Assembly (NCBI RefSeq): GCF_020171745.1
Contig: NZ_JAIVAH010000017.1
Location: 209,840 to 273,839, forward strand
Length of the DNA: 64,000 nucleotides
Source: Prescottella equi
GTDB taxonomy: Bacteria; Actinomycetota; Actinomycetes; Mycobacteriales; Mycobacteriaceae
Reading direction: 5' to 3'
Shown here: one piece after another, positions 28,827 through 38,914 of the stretch
Layout of the letters: each line of letters opens with the position of its first letter
How positions within the stretch are numbered: position 1 is the first letter of the stretch
Translations under genes and position numbers: made by a program
Notes under the pieces: model-generated
The model's database searches: none
Seen by the model: only the letters and a program-made list of their open reading frames with translations
What the model was told of the DNA's origin: nothing

Positions 28827-31103
28827 TCAGGCTCGTGCGGCGACCGAATCGTCCAGCGCGCCGAGGACGCTCGGCAGCGGCCGGGCATGGACGATGCCGA
28901 GGCGCTGCGTCGCCCGCGTCAGTGCGACGTAGAGGTCGTTCATGCCGCGCGGTGACTCGTCGAGCAGGTTCTGCGGCTCGACGATGATGACCGAATCGAA
29001 CTCGAGACCCTTCGCGTCCTTGACCGTCAGCACGCTCACGTCGTCGGACCGCAGATCTGCGAGCTGTGCGACGTGCTCATGTCCCGCTAGGACGGCCGTC
29101 AGCCCGGGGCCGGACTCGTCGGCGACGCGTCGGCGAACCTCGTCGAGGACGACGGCGGAGTCGACGCGCTGCGCCCACGGCGCATGGCCCGAGGCGCGAA
29201 CCGACCGGGGCACCGTCTGGTCAGGATCGATCTCCGCGAGAACCTGGTGGGCGAGCTCCATGATCTCCGAGGGCGTGCGGTAGTTGACGGTGAGCTGGGT
29301 CAGCTTCCAGCGCTGCGCTACGTACGGTCCGAGAACGTCCTGCCACGACGAGCTGCCCGCAGGGTCGCCGGTCTGCGCGGTGTCTCCGACGAGGGTCATC
29401 CACCGATTGGGGATGCGGCGCATCAACATTCGCCATGCCATCTCGGACAGTTCCTGTGCCTCGTCGACGATCACGTGGCCGTACGTCCACGTGCGATCGC
29501 CCGCGGCGCGCTCGGCAGTGGTCCGGTGGCGGCCGAGGTCCTGACGTTCGGCCAGCTGGCTGGCATCGATGAGGTCGTAGGCCATCAGGATCTCGGGATC
29601 CATCTCGTCCTCGAGGTCCTGTGGTGCCGATCCGGTGAGGATGTCGAGAGCGCCCTGCGCGTCCGCGATCTGGGCCCGCCAGCGACGTTGTGCGCGTTCG
29701 CGTTCGGCGGCGTCGTCGATACCGAGCAGCTCCGCGAGCTCGTCGAGCAGCGGTGCGTCGGCGGCGCTGAACCCGACGCCGGAGGTGCGGAGCAGTACCG
29801 CTCGCTCGGCGTCGCTGAGCCCGGGCGCGGCCGATGCCAGCCTTTCGGCGGAGCGGAGCAGGTCGGTCAGGACCTGCTGCGCGGTCAGCTCCGGCCACAA
29901 CGCGTCGAGGGCGGCCATGATGGACGGGTCCTCGCGCATCTCGTCCCGCATGTCGGCGACGTCGTCGCGGCTGAGGAGGTTCGAGCCGTCGAGGACGTTT
30001 CGTCCGAGGGTGGCCGCGAGTTGGTCGGCGAGGGCCTCGATCGCGGCGGACACGAAGATCGGCCGAGCCAGGTTGTGCGGGCGCCGCGACGACCGCGCAC
30101 GGCCGCGTGCCCGGGTGACGACCTTGCGGTCGAGCGTGATCGGGTAGGTGTCGAAGCGCAGTTCGATCGGCGACTTCGGCACTTCCTGGCGGTCGCGGAC
30201 CGCCTTCTTCAGCACGTCGATCATCGCCAGGGAACCCTTGAGTTCGCCCGCCTCCAGCGAGTCCTCACGGGTGGCACGGACGCCCGGGTAGAGGTCACCG
30301 ATGGTCGAGAGCAGGACGCCGGTCTCACCGAGCGAGGGCAGGACCTGGCTGATGTAGTCGAGGAACGTGGAATTGGGGCCGATGATGAGGACGCCGGCCT
30401 TCTCCAACTGCTGCCGGTACGTGTACAGGAGGTAGGCGGCGCGGTGCAGGGCGACTGCGGTCTTGCCGGTGCCCGGGCCGCCCTGCACGACGAGGACGCT
30501 CCGGTGTGTCGAGCGAATGATCGCGTCCTGCTCGCTCTGGATGGTCTCGACGATGTCGTGCATCTGGCCGGTGCGGGCCGCGTTGAGTGCGGACAGCAGG
30601 GCACTTTCACCTGCGACGCCGCCGGCGCCGCCGTCACCGTGCGCCTGTGCCGCATCGAGGTCGAGGTACTCGTCGTTGATCGCGGTGACCGTCCGGCGCC
30701 GGGACCGGATGTGGCGCCGACGGGTGACGCCCTCCGGCGCGGCGGGGGTCGCGAGATAGAACGGCCGCGCGAGGGGAGCGCGCCAGTCGAGCAGCAGCGT
30801 CTCGTAGTCGCCGTCCTCGTCGAGGATCCCGACGCGTCCGACGTAGCGGTGCTCGCCGTCGACGTCGATCCGGCCGAAGCACAGCCCGTTCTCCGCTGCG
30901 TCGTACCGGGCCAGGTCCTCGGTGTACATCTGGGTGAACGACTCGCGCTCGCTCCGGGCCTGCGGGGTTCCACCGCCCTCGAGGAGCACCCGGCTGAGCC
31001 GGTTCGAGGCGTATGCGCGCAGGCCGTCGAGGCGTTCGTACAGCATCGACACATACCCCTGCTCGTGGTCGAGATCAGGGTGCACGGGGGACTCGTCCGG
31101 CAA
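28827..31103 (-). CDS. HelD-like superfamily 1 helicase (RNA polymerase-associated)
   Basis: A 758-residue UvrD/Rep-like ATPase of the HelD group. The N-terminal coiled arm (1-70) and the LLLDWRAPLARPFY segment near 105-118 are typical of HelD, which inserts into RNA polymerase channels and recycles stalled enzyme. Walker A GGPGTGKTA is at 208-216, the DEAQ box (VIVDEAQEL) lies mid-protein, and the final motif LYVALTRATQRL near the C-terminus completes the helicase core. Actinobacterial relatives include HelD of Mycobacterium smegmatis and HelR, which protects against rifamycins; sequence alone does not tell which this is. A TAGACT box (31144-31149, minus) may start its transcript. Confidence 0.88.
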   Translation of the reverse strand: MPDESPVHPDLDHEQGYVSMLYERLDGLRAYASNRLSRVLLEGGGTPQARSERESFTQMYTEDLARYDAAENGLCFGRIDVDGEHRYVGRVGILDEDGDYETLLLDWRAPLARPFYLATPAAPEGVTRRRHIRSRRRTVTAINDEYLDLDAAQAHGDGGAGGVAGESALLSALNAARTGQMHDIVETIQSEQDAIIRSTHRSVLVVQGGPGTGKTAVALHRAAYLLYTYRQQLEKAGVLIIGPNSTFLDYISQVLPSLGETGVLLSTIGDLYPGVRATREDSLEAGELKGSLAMIDVLKKAVRDRQEVPKSPIELRFDTYPITLDRKVVTRARGRARSSRRPHNLARPIFVSAAIEALADQLAATLGRNVLDGSNLLSRDDVADMRDEMREDPSIMAALDALWPELTAQQVLTDLLRSAERLASAAPGLSDAERAVLLRTSGVGFSAADAPLLDELAELLGIDDAAERERAQRRWRAQIADAQGALDILTGSAPQDLEDEMDPEILMAYDLIDASQLAERQDLGRHRTTAERAAGDRTWTYGHVIVDEAQELSEMAWRMLMRRIPNRWMTLVGDTAQTGDPAGSSSWQDVLGPYVAQRWKLTQLTVNYRTPSEIMELAHQVLAEIDPDQTVPRSVRASGHAPWAQRVDSAVVLDEVRRRVADESGPGLTAVLAGHEHVAQLADLRSDDVSVLTVKDAKGLEFDSVIIVEPQNLLDESPRGMNDLYVALTRATQRLGIVHARPLPSVLGALDDSVAARA

Positions 31104-31299
31104 GGGGGTCTCCTATTCGAGAACGGCAGAAAAGCGCCCAAGCAGTCTAGTGGGCGGGGTGGATCCCCGCAGAATCCCAGGTGGCAGCGTCGTTCACCCC
31201 GGCGGAGGAATCGACCGCGAGGATCGTGCATGACGACCCGTGGATCCGGGTATGCGAGCGGGTGAACGAGTCGAGAATCCGAAGCAGAAGGGTGTGCGA

Positions 31300-32763
31300 A
31301 TGACTTCCACGAGCGTGCAACCGACGAGCGCGTCCGGTCCCGATCCGACTCCGTTCCACACGGTCGATCCGTACACGGGGCGATCCATCGCGGAGTACCC
31401 ATTCCTCGTCGAGGAGCAGGTAGACGCGATCGTCGACCGTGCCGACGCGGCCTTCGGCCTGTGGCGCGACGAACCGATCGCGATACGAGCGGGAGTACTC
31501 GCGCGAACCGCGGAACTCGTCCGTGAACGCAAGGACGAGCTCGCCGCGCTCGTGACGCGGGAGATGGGCAAGCTGATCGGCGAGAGTCGCGCCGAGGTGG
31601 ATCTGGCGGCCGACATCTTCGACTACTACGCCGAGCAGGGGCCACGATTCCTCGGTGCGAAACGAATCGAGGTGGAGACCGGCACTGCAGAGCTGGTGAC
31701 CGAACCGATCGGCGTCCTCTTCGGGATCGAGCCCTGGAACTTTCCGCTGTACCAGGTAGCGCGGTTCGCTGCGCCGAACCTGCTCGTCGGCAACGTGGTG
31801 CTGGTCAAGCATGCGAGGTCCTGCGCGCAGACGGCGTTGGAGATCGAGAAGATCATCGCCGATGCGGGAGCACCGGTCGGTGTCTACAGCAATCTGTTCC
31901 TCCGGATCGCGGACGTCGAACGTGTGGTCGCGAACCCCGCAATCCAGGGGACGTCACTCACGGGGAGCGAGAGTGCCGGTGCCTCGTTGGCCGAGATCGC
32001 GGGCAGACATCTGAAGAAGTGTGTTCTCGAGTTGGGTGGCAGCGACCCGTTCATCCTGCTGGACGCGGACGACCGGGAAGGTGCGCTCACCGCCGCAGCG
32101 GCCGGACGGCTGGGCAACACCGGACAGAGTTGCGTCGCGTCGAAGCGGTTCATCGTGCCCGATCCCATCTACGACGACTTCGTCGCAGGCCTGTCGCAAC
32201 GCTTCGGCGACCTCGTCGCCGGGGATCCCTCCGATCCGAGGACGACCCTCGGACCGCTGTCGTCCGAGCAGGCAGCGCAGACACTGCTCGAGCAGATCGA
32301 CGACGCGCTCGACAAGGGCGCCGCGGTGAGCGTCGGCGGAGCGCGGCCGCTCGACCGCGGGCCCGACGGAAACGGGGCGTTCGTGGAAGCCACGATCCTG
32401 ACCGACGTGGTTCCGGGAATGCGCGCGTACGAAGAGGAGCTCTTCGGACCGGTCGCCGTCGTGTACCGGGTCGAGGACGAGGACGAGGCGATCCGGCTCG
32501 CCAACTCGACCCGGTTCGGTCTCGGCGGCACCGTCTACGGCTCGGACCCCGAGCACGCCCGTTCGGTCGCTGACCGGATTCGCAGCGGCATGGTGTGGAT
32601 CAACCATCCCACCTCGACGGAACCCGAACTGCCCTTCGGAGGCGTCAAGAGCTCGGGTTTCGGTCGCGAGCTCGGCGAGTTGGGCTTGTTCGAGTTCGCG
32701 AACCGCAAGCTGATCCGCTCGTTCCCATCCGGTACCGGAACGGAGAACGCCGCCGCCGGTTGA
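31300..32763 (+). CDS. NAD(P)-dependent succinate-semialdehyde dehydrogenase
   Basis: A 487-residue aldehyde dehydrogenase. Catalytic Glu244 lies in [10 protein letters not shown], nucleophile Cys278 in [11 protein letters not shown], and the oxyanion Asn in [12 protein letters not shown]. The sequence is closest in feel to the GabD/SSADH group that oxidises succinate semialdehyde to succinate, though broader aldehyde specificity cannot be excluded. The ATG at 31300 is chosen over one 20 codons upstream, which would add a non-family extension. It has no operon partner. Confidence 0.88.
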   Translation: MTSTSVQPTSASGPDPTPFHTVDPYTGRSIAEYPFLVEEQVDAIVDRADAAFGLWRDEPIAIRAGVLARTAELVRERKDELAALVTREMGKLIGESRAEVDLAADIFDYYAEQGPRFLGAKRIEVETGTAELVTEPIGVLFGIEPWNFPLYQVARFAAPNLLVGNVVLVKHARSCAQTALEIEKIIADAGAPVGVYSNLFLRIADVERVVANPAIQGTSLTGSESAGASLAEIAGRHLKKCVLELGGSDPFILLDADDREGALTAAAAGRLGNTGQSCVASKRFIVPDPIYDDFVAGLSQRFGDLVAGDPSDPRTTLGPLSSEQAAQTLLEQIDDALDKGAAVSVGGARPLDRGPDGNGAFVEATILTDVVPGMRAYEEELFGPVAVVYRVEDEDEAIRLANSTRFGLGGTVYGSDPEHARSVADRIRSGMVWINHPTSTEPELPFGGVKSSGFGRELGELGLFEFANRKLIRSFPSGTGTENAAAG

Positions 32764-32850
32764 CCTCAGGGGACCACACCGGCAAGAGGTGAGCATGACC
32801 ATCTCGCGCAGCGGCTGCTCGGAGCCCTGACGACGTTCTCCGCATGGCGA

Positions 32851-33129
32851 TCAGTGGTCGCGCAGCGCCGAGATCAGCTCATCCTTCTTCATCGAGGAGT
32901 AGCCGGAGATTCCCAGTTCCTTCGCGCGTTCTCGAAGCTCGTCCGCGGTCCGGTCCTCGTAGTTCGCGGCCTTGCCGCCCTTGTGACCGACGGACGAGCG
33001 ACCCTCGTTGGCGGCTGCGTTCGAGATGCGCGCCGCCTTCTCCTTCGAGTCGCCCTCTTCGCGGAGCACCTCGTACAGTTCCTGATCCTCGAGGTGCGGG
33101 TCCGAATCCTGTGATCGGTTGGTGGGCAT
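32851..33129 (-). CDS. Small Rho-N domain protein (DUF7218-like)
   Basis: A 92-residue, highly charged protein. Residues 1-50 are a conserved acidic/Lys-rich region ([20 protein letters not shown]). Residues 58-92 match the Rho termination factor N-terminal helical domain ([19 protein letters not shown] followed by MKKDELI), which binds nucleic acid. It may be a small nucleoid or stress protein; the role is not known. It lies 27 bases upstream of the DoxX-like gene on the same strand... read in transcription order, the DoxX-like gene comes first and this gene follows it, so they may be co-transcribed. Confidence 0.8.
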   Translation of the reverse strand: MPTNRSQDSDPHLEDQELYEVLREEGDSKEKAARISNAAANEGRSSVGHKGGKAANYEDRTADELRERAKELGISGYSSMKKDELISALRDH

Positions 33130-33156
33130 GATGATTGCCTCCCGTCGACGAATCGG

Positions 33157-34005
33157 TCAGTCCTGCAGTTCCGCGGCCTTCGCCCGTGCCGTCGCCAATG
33201 CGCGCTCGGCCTGCTTGCGGGCGCGGCGGCTCAGCACCTCGCCCTGCTCGCTCGCGGTGGCTGCCCACTCCGTGCCGCGCTCACGAGCCAGGTGCGCGAT
33301 TTCGCTTCCCCGCTCGCGGGCAAGTTCGGCGAGGACAGGGCCCCGCTCCCGCGCGACCTCACCCAGTTCGGTACCGCGCTCCTTCGCGAGGTGGGCCAGC
33401 GCGGAGCCTCGCACCCGCGCTGCGTCGAGCAGTTCGCCGCCGCGTTCGCCGGCCTGTTCGGCGGCAACCCGGGCACGCTCGGACACGACCTGCATCGTGT
33501 GCTCGGCGTCGGAGCCGTTGCCGTTCGAGAAGGCCTCGGCGACGGAGGCCTGCGCCTTGCGGGCGGCGCGCCGGCCGCGCCAACCCAGTGACGGCTTGCC
33601 CTCGGTGTCGACCGCAGCGATGAGCAGTCCTCCGAGCATCGACATGTTCTTGAAGAACTGCATGCGCTGCATCGCGCGCTGCTGCGGGTCTTCGACGTTC
33701 CAGAAGTCGTGGCCGGCGAGCGTGGTCGGGACCAGTGTTCCGGCCAGGACCAGCGATGCCGCTCGGGGTGCCTTACCGATCGCGAGCAGTGCACCCGCTC
33801 CGACCTGAAGCGCGGCATTGATCTTGACCAGCGTCTCGGGGTCGGACGGCAGCTTCTCGGTGACAGCACCGGGCAGCGTCCCGACCGATTTCTCGATCAG
33901 CGATCCGGCAGCCTCGGCTTTCGGAGCCGGACTACGCAGAGAATCGATGCCACCGGCGATGAACACGGTGGACAGAAGCGGGCGGGCAATTCGGCGAACG
34001 ATCAT
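33157..34005 (-). CDS. DoxX-like membrane protein with an 11-residue repeat tail
   Basis: A 282-residue protein in two parts. Residues 1-135 are DoxX-like with four hydrophobic segments (about 8-22, 63-77, 82-98, 121-133), consistent with a small membrane oxidoreductase or stress module. Residues 178-276 are soluble and made of about nine 11-residue units of the form G-x-x-L-x-x-x-A-x-E-R, for example [11 protein letters not shown] and [11 protein letters not shown], with no prolines breaking the helix except one. Such hendecads form a long amphipathic helix or right-handed coiled coil. The function of the tail is unknown. The Rho-N gene follows 27 bases downstream. Confidence 0.85.
   Translation of the reverse strand: MIVRRIARPLLSTVFIAGGIDSLRSPAPKAEAAGSLIEKSVGTLPGAVTEKLPSDPETLVKINAALQVGAGALLAIGKAPRAASLVLAGTLVPTTLAGHDFWNVEDPQQRAMQRMQFFKNMSMLGGLLIAAVDTEGKPSLGWRGRRAARKAQASVAEAFSNGNGSDAEHTMQVVSERARVAAEQAGERGGELLDAARVRGSALAHLAKERGTELGEVARERGPVLAELARERGSEIAHLARERGTEWAATASEQGEVLSRRARKQAERALATARAKAAELQD
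33178..33441 (-). repeat. Tandem 33-bp coding repeat (eight 11-residue units)
   Basis: Codons for residues 189-276 of the DoxX-like protein form eight imperfect 33-base units. The Gly, Leu, Ala, Glu and Arg positions are the most constant; the first and last units are most degenerate. Confidence 0.8.
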
Positions 34006-34107
34006 GGGCGGCCTCCCTACCTGGATTGTGATTCCACCGTATCCAGGTGCGCTCGATCCGGCACGGCACCGCGGAAAAGGGAGACCGACCAGCGACGATC
34101 GCCGGGT

Positions 34108-34800
34108 TCACCAGCCCCGTTCGCGCCATTCCCGAAGATGCGGGCGTTCGACGCCGAGCGTGGAGTCCTTGCCGTGTCCGGGGTAGAAGGCCGTGTCGTC
34201 GGGGAACCGGGCGAACAGCTTGGTCTCGACGTCGTCCATCAGCGATGCGAACCGTTCGGCGTCAGGGGTCTTGCCGACGCCGCCCGGGAAGAGCGAGTCG
34301 CCGGTGAACAGGTGGACGCGGCTGTTGTCGCCCTTCTCGGTGAGTGCGAGAGTGATGCCGCCCGGCGTGTGCCCGCTCAGGTGGATCACCTCGAGCGTGA
34401 GATCGCCCACCGTCACGGTGTCGCCGCCCTCGAGGCTGCGCGTGGGAGCGACCGACAGGATCTCCGAGTCGAGCGGATGCGCGGCCGTCGGGAGTCCGGT
34501 CTTCTCGGCGACCTCGGCGAGCGCGAACCAGTGGTCGTGGTGCTGATGAGTCGTGACGATCAACTCCAGCCCCGGGGCCTGCTCCTCGATCAGCTGCAGG
34601 ATTCGTACCGCGTCGTTCGCGGCGTCGATGAGCAGCGACTTCCCGGTCGTGGAGCACGTGATCAGGTAGGTGTTGTTGTCCATCGGCCCGACGGACATCT
34701 TCGTGATCGTGGCGCCCGGGACGGTCCGTCGCTGGGCCGCGGAACTGCCGGACAGGTCGCCCGTGTAGTCGTCGTCGATGGTGATGCGCTGCTGCTCCAT
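34108..34800 (-). CDS. MBL-fold hydrolase (glyoxalase II-like)
   Basis: A 230-residue metallo-beta-lactamase-fold hydrolase with the metal motif H85-x-H87-x-D89-H90 in TTHQHHDHW, a later His in LSGHTPGG, Asp in LFTGDSLF and His in YPGHGKD. This is the two-metal site of glyoxalase II-like enzymes, which hydrolyse thioesters such as S-lactoyl-thiols. It matches Rv1637c in place, next to uvrA and divergent from it. The natural thiol ester in an actinomycete (for example a mycothiol adduct) is a guess. Confidence 0.88.
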   Translation of the reverse strand: MEQQRITIDDDYTGDLSGSSAAQRRTVPGATITKMSVGPMDNNTYLITCSTTGKSLLIDAANDAVRILQLIEEQAPGLELIVTTHQHHDHWFALAEVAEKTGLPTAAHPLDSEILSVAPTRSLEGGDTVTVGDLTLEVIHLSGHTPGGITLALTEKGDNSRVHLFTGDSLFPGGVGKTPDAERFASLMDDVETKLFARFPDDTAFYPGHGKDSTLGVERPHLREWRERGW

Positions 34801-34877
34801 GATCGGGAGGCTACCGTCGAATCGAGGCGCCGACGCCCGCTGCCGCCGATCATCGGGAAACCCGCTGGTCGGCGAGT

Positions 34878-34900
34878 TTGTCGGTGCCCGCGCCTACCAT
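34878..34900 (+). promoter_or_regulatory. PafBC-type (RecA-NDp) DNA-damage promoter of uvrA
   Basis: TTGTCGGTG (34878-34886), 8 bases, TACCAT (34895-34900) is a full match to the mycobacterial TTGTCRGTG-N8-TANNNT motif. The start would be near 34907, giving a 47-base leader with a GAAGGGA ribosome site. A weaker copy with the same geometry (TTGTCCGAC-N8-TACCGA) begins at 34918. Confidence 0.75.
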
Positions 34901-34953
34901 GGGCTTCGCCCGGACGATTGTCCGACGACGGCTGTACCGAGAAGGGAATACGT

Positions 34954-37911
34954 GTGGCGGATCGCCTGATCGTGCAAGGTGCGCGTGAGCACAATCTGCG
35001 AGGGATCAATCTCGATCTGCCCCGGGACAGCCTGATCGTCTTCACCGGGCTGTCCGGCTCCGGCAAGTCCAGTCTCGCGTTCGACACCATCTTCGCGGAA
35101 GGACAGCGGCGCTACGTCGAATCGCTGTCGGCGTACGCGCGCCAGTTCCTGGGGCAGATGGACAAGCCGGACGTCGACTTCATCGAGGGCCTGTCGCCCG
35201 CGGTGTCGATCGACCAGAAGTCCACCAACCGCAACCCACGCTCGACCGTGGGCACCATCACCGAGGTGTACGACTACCTGCGTCTGCTGTATGCGCGGGC
35301 CGGCAGCGCGCATTGCCCGGTGTGTGGCGAGCCGATCGCGCGGCAGACGCCGCAGCAGATCGTCGACCAGGTGCTCGAGATGGAGGAGGGGACCAAGTTT
35401 CAGGTCCTCGCCCCGGTGGTCCGGACCCGCAAGGGCGAGTTCGTCGATCTGTTCGAGCAGCTCAACACGCAGGGCTACTCGCGTGTGCGCGTCGACGGTG
35501 TGATCCATCAGCTCACCGATCCGCCCAAGCTCAAAAAGCAGGAGAAGCACGACATCGAGGTTGTCGTCGACCGCCTCACCGTCAAGGCGAGCGCGAAGCA
35601 GCGGCTCACCGACTCCGTCGAGACGGCCCTGCGCCTGGCCGACGGAATCGTCGTGCTCGACTTCGTCGACCGGGACGAGGATGCTCCCGATCGCGAGCGG
35701 CGGTTCTCGGAGAAGCTCGCGTGCCCCAACGCACACCCGCTGTCGATCGACGACCTCGAGCCGCGCTCGTTCTCGTTCAACTCGCCGTACGGCGCCTGCC
35801 CCGAATGCACCGGCCTCGGCATCCGCAAGGAGGTCGACCCCGACCTCGTCGTGCCGGATCCGGAGCTGACGCTCGAGGACGGTGCCATCGCCCCGTGGTC
35901 GATGGGCCAGAGCTCGGAGTACTTCGGCCGCCTGCTGTCGGGTCTCGGCGACATCATGGGCTTCGACATGGCCACTCCGTGGAACAAGCTGCCGGCCAAG
36001 GCGCGCCGAGCGATCCTCGAGGGCAGCACCGAGCAGGTGCACGTCAAGTACAAGAACCGCTACGGGCGCACGCGCTCGTACTACGCCGAGTTCGAGGGCG
36101 TAATGCCGTTCCTGCACCGTCGGCTCGAGCAGACCGAGTCCGAGCAGATGAAGGAACGCTACGACGGGTACATGCGCGACATCCCGTGTCCCGCATGTGA
36201 CGGCGCCCGCCTGCGCCCGGAGATCCTGTCGGTCACCATCTCGTCCGAGACCTACGGCAAGAAGTCGATCGCGCAGGTCTGTGAACTCTCCATCGCCGAC
36301 TGCTCGGCGTTCCTGAACAGCCTCACCCTGGGCGCTCGCGAGGAAGCGATCGCCGGCCAGGTCCTCAAGGAGGTGCAGGCGCGTCTCGGGTTCCTGCTGG
36401 ACGTCGGTCTCGAGTACCTGTCGTTGGCGCGTGCCGCGGGCACGCTGTCCGGCGGTGAGGCGCAGCGCATCCGACTCGCCACCCAGATCGGTTCCGGGCT
36501 CGTCGGCGTTCTGTACGTGCTCGACGAGCCGTCCATCGGCCTGCATCAGCGCGACAACCGCCGACTCATCGAAACCCTGAGCCGACTGCGGGATCTCGGC
36601 AACACGCTGATCGTCGTCGAGCACGACGAGGACACCATCCGGACGTCGGACTGGGTCGTCGACATCGGCCCGCTCGCCGGCGAGCACGGGGGCCGCGTGG
36701 TGCACAGCGGCACGTACAAGGAGTTGCTCGACAACACCGAGTCCCTGACGGGCGCCTACCTGTCGGGCCGCAGCGTCATCGAGGTGCCGGCCGAGCGGCG
36801 TGCGGTGGACCGCAAGCGGCAGATCACCGTCGTCGGGGCGCGGGAGAACAACCTCGCGGGTATCGATGTGAGCTTCCCGCTCGGGGTCCTCACCTCGGTC
36901 ACCGGCGTGTCCGGCTCCGGCAAGTCGACGCTGGTCAACGACATCCTGGCCACCGTGATGGCGAACAAGCTCAACGGCGCTCGGCAGGTGCCCGGCCGGC
37001 ACACTCGGATCAACGGCCTCGACCAACTCGACAAGCTGGTGCAGGTCGACCAGTCGCCGATCGGCCGAACCCCGCGATCGAATGCCGCCACCTATACCGG
37101 CGTCTTCGACAAGATCCGGACGCTGTTCGCCGCCACCACCGAGGCCAAGGTGCGTGGTTACCAGCCCGGGCGGTTCTCGTTCAACGTCAAGGGCGGCCGG
37201 TGCGAGGCGTGCTCCGGCGACGGCACCCTGAAGATCGAGATGAACTTCCTGCCCGACGTCTACGTCCCGTGCGAGGTCTGCCACGGAGCCCGCTACAACC
37301 GCGAGACGCTCGAGGTGCACTACAAGGGCAAGACCATCGCCGAGGTGCTGGACATGCCGATCGAGGAGGCCGCGGAGTTCTTCGAGCCGGTCACCTCGAT
37401 CCACCGGTACCTCAAGACGCTCGTCGAGGTCGGGCTCGGGTATGTCCGGCTGGGTCAACCGGCGCCGACCCTCTCCGGTGGCGAGGCGCAGCGCGTCAAG
37501 CTGGCGGCGGAACTGCAGAAGCGGTCCACCGGGCGCACTGTCTACGTTCTCGACGAGCCCACCACCGGCCTGCACTTCGAGGACATCCGGAAGCTCCTCA
37601 AGGTCGTCAACGGTCTCGTCGAGAAGGGCAACACCGTGATCGTCATCGAGCACAACCTCGATGTCATCAAGACGTCCGACTGGATCATCGATATGGGGCC
37701 CGAGGGCGGGTCGGGCGGCGGCACGGTGGTCGCCGAGGGAACTCCGGAGGATGTCGCGGCCGTTCCGGGCAGCTACACCGGACGCTTCCTGGGTGAAGTT
37801 CTGTCGGCGCCGTCGGCGGCATCCAACGGTGCCGCGCCCCGGAAGTCCGCCGCGGGCAAGTCGAATGCCGCGCCGCGGAAGCGAGCGCGAAAGGCCGCAG
37901 CGGTCGGGTAG
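34954..37911 (+). CDS. uvrA: Excinuclease ABC subunit A
   Basis: A 985-residue DNA damage sensor of nucleotide excision repair with two ABC ATPase modules. Walker [10 protein letters not shown] lies near residue 35 and GVSGSGKST near 655. Signature loops [12 protein letters not shown] and [12 protein letters not shown] appear before each Walker B. Zinc-binding cysteine pairs are visible in [32 protein letters not shown] and CEVCHGARY. The C-terminal 35 residues are Ala/Lys/Arg-rich. The GTG at 34954 is chosen because it gives the conserved [15 protein letters not shown] start; the frame is open far upstream but is antisense to the MBL gene there. Confidence 0.97.
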   Translation: MADRLIVQGAREHNLRGINLDLPRDSLIVFTGLSGSGKSSLAFDTIFAEGQRRYVESLSAYARQFLGQMDKPDVDFIEGLSPAVSIDQKSTNRNPRSTVGTITEVYDYLRLLYARAGSAHCPVCGEPIARQTPQQIVDQVLEMEEGTKFQVLAPVVRTRKGEFVDLFEQLNTQGYSRVRVDGVIHQLTDPPKLKKQEKHDIEVVVDRLTVKASAKQRLTDSVETALRLADGIVVLDFVDRDEDAPDRERRFSEKLACPNAHPLSIDDLEPRSFSFNSPYGACPECTGLGIRKEVDPDLVVPDPELTLEDGAIAPWSMGQSSEYFGRLLSGLGDIMGFDMATPWNKLPAKARRAILEGSTEQVHVKYKNRYGRTRSYYAEFEGVMPFLHRRLEQTESEQMKERYDGYMRDIPCPACDGARLRPEILSVTISSETYGKKSIAQVCELSIADCSAFLNSLTLGAREEAIAGQVLKEVQARLGFLLDVGLEYLSLARAAGTLSGGEAQRIRLATQIGSGLVGVLYVLDEPSIGLHQRDNRRLIETLSRLRDLGNTLIVVEHDEDTIRTSDWVVDIGPLAGEHGGRVVHSGTYKELLDNTESLTGAYLSGRSVIEVPAERRAVDRKRQITVVGARENNLAGIDVSFPLGVLTSVTGVSGSGKSTLVNDILATVMANKLNGARQVPGRHTRINGLDQLDKLVQVDQSPIGRTPRSNAATYTGVFDKIRTLFAATTEAKVRGYQPGRFSFNVKGGRCEACSGDGTLKIEMNFLPDVYVPCEVCHGARYNRETLEVHYKGKTIAEVLDMPIEEAAEFFEPVTSIHRYLKTLVEVGLGYVRLGQPAPTLSGGEAQRVKLAAELQKRSTGRTVYVLDEPTTGLHFEDIRKLLKVVNGLVEKGNTVIVIEHNLDVIKTSDWIIDMGPEGGSGGGTVVAEGTPEDVAAVPGSYTGRFLGEVLSAPSAASNGAAPRKSAAGKSNAAPRKRARKAAAVG

Positions 37912-37939
37912 CCGCAGCCATCGAGCTTCGACCAAGCGA

Positions 37940-37973
37940 ACGGCGGTGGGAAACCGAGGTTTCCCACCGCCGT
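37940..37973. terminator. Bidirectional terminator after uvrA and the 40-residue peptide gene
   Basis: A perfect 15-bp stem (37940-37954 with 37959-37973) with a 4-base loop lies between the convergent stop codons of uvrA (37911) and the small minus-strand gene (37994). Confidence 0.8.
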
Positions 37974-37993
37974 CAAGCTGTCAGCGGACCGAC

Positions 37994-38116
37994 TCAGACC
38001 GGCTGCTGCTGCTCGGACGAGCCGCCGAGCAGGCCGCCCAGCAGTGCGGTGATGTCGAGGTCTCCGCTGCTGAGAGCGCTGATCAGGCCGGGGAGGATTT
38101 CGGTGATCGATCCCAT
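37994..38116 (-). CDS. Tiny hydrophobic peptide, 40 residues (paralogue A)
   Basis: A 40-codon gene. It begins MGSITEILPGL, has the core GDLDITALLGGLLGG, and ends SSEQQQPV. It has an ideal AAGGAGA ribosome site 7 bases before the ATG and a terminator right behind it. It is 24/38 identical without gaps to the peptide at 38915-39046, which argues strongly that both are translated. It has no signal peptide; the isoleucine/leucine spacing suggests one or two amphipathic helices. Small helical peptides of this size without signal peptides form outer-membrane channels (PorA/PorH) in corynebacteria, but homology to those is not evident. Function unknown. Confidence 0.75.
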   Translation of the reverse strand: MGSITEILPGLISALSSGDLDITALLGGLLGGSSEQQQPV

Positions 38117-38169
38117 GTTTCTCTCCTTCGATTCGGACCTTCGGGGGGAAGGGCCCGGTGGGGGTATGC

Positions 38170-38209
38170 GTGATCTGGATCACTTCCTGATCACGCGACG
38201 GTCACGCTA
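38170..38209 (-). promoter_or_regulatory. Control region of the 40-residue peptide gene
   Basis: On the minus strand a TTGGTAGCGT block (-10-like TAGCGT at 38204-38209) is followed by a GTGA-N6-TCAC palindrome at 38170-38183, the CRP/GlxR core. The same two elements precede the paralogue at 39046, with different spacing. The palindrome would lie downstream of the predicted start, a position that suits repression. Confidence 0.45.
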
Positions 38210-38364
38210 CCAACACGGCGGCCCGATTCGGGGCGGTTTTCGCGAACTTGTTTTTCGTAAGCGAAGAGGCGGGTCTGTGCAGGCCAGGCCCAAATCGGAC
38301 AACTGTCCAAATAGTGCCTGGTAGCGGCGTCGCGGGCCCGAGGCTCGCGGGTTGTGGCGGAAGC

Positions 38365-38787
38365 TCAGAAGTGGTCGAGCCGCCGGGCGGCGGTCACGGA
38401 TCGTCCGATCAGTTCGACGAGGGTCGCCTCGTCGACGAGCGCGAGTCTGGTGATGTACAGGCAGCCCTTGCCGAGCCTGTGTGGCCCGAGTCTGTCGAGC
38501 TCCTCGGATAGTTCGTCGCACTCGAGGGTGAGGTAGAGGCTCAGGGCGGTCGCTCTGGGGGAGTAGCCGACGAGTGGGGTCTCGCCGGTCCGCCCACTGG
38601 CGTACCGGTAGGTGCGGGAACCGAAGCCCACGATGCTCGTTCCCCACATCACGGCGGGTTCGCCGGACTCGTCTTCCATGATCGATCGAAGGCGCCGAGC
38701 GTCTGCCCGGCGGGTCGGATTCGGAAGATTCTCGATGAACGCGTCGACGCTCGAATCGGTTGCGTGTGTCTTGTTCGCGGCGGCCAT
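38365..38787 (-). CDS. DUF1801 family protein
   Basis: A 140-residue soluble protein of the DUF1801 (YdhG-like) family. It has an N-terminal helical stretch with VDAFIENLPNPTRRADA, the MWGTSIVGFGSRTYRY block near residue 48, and the C-terminal KGCLYITRLALVDEATLVELI segment. Structures of relatives show a small alpha/beta fold, but no activity is established. It lies between the two tiny paralogous peptide genes on the same strand; no operon signal ties them. Confidence 0.85.
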   Translation of the reverse strand: MAAANKTHATDSSVDAFIENLPNPTRRADARRLRSIMEDESGEPAVMWGTSIVGFGSRTYRYASGRTGETPLVGYSPRATALSLYLTLECDELSEELDRLGPHRLGKGCLYITRLALVDEATLVELIGRSVTAARRLDHF

Positions 38788-38857
38788 GGGTGGAGGTTAG
38801 GCCGGGCGTGCCGAGGATGGTGCGCCGACGCCGCGCGCTTGCCCTGGAACGGGTCGG

Positions 38858-38899
38858 GAAAAAGAAAACGGCGGCGGAGGCTGAACGCCTCCGCCGCCG
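38858..38899 (-). terminator. Intrinsic terminator of the 43-residue peptide gene
   Basis: Read on the minus strand, a perfect 13-bp GC-rich stem (38887-38899 with 38869-38881) with a 5-base loop is followed by TTTTCTTTTT. This is the most classical terminator in the window and sits 15 bases past the stop codon. Confidence 0.9.
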
Positions 38900-38914
38900 G
38901 AAAGTTCCGGGACC

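Noticed and set aside
34894..37935. Very long open frame antisense to uvrA (about 1000 codons)
   Set aside because: High GC removes stop codons from the opposite strand. The frame has no family resemblance, is rich in Arg/His/Gly/Leu repeats, and uvrA is certain.
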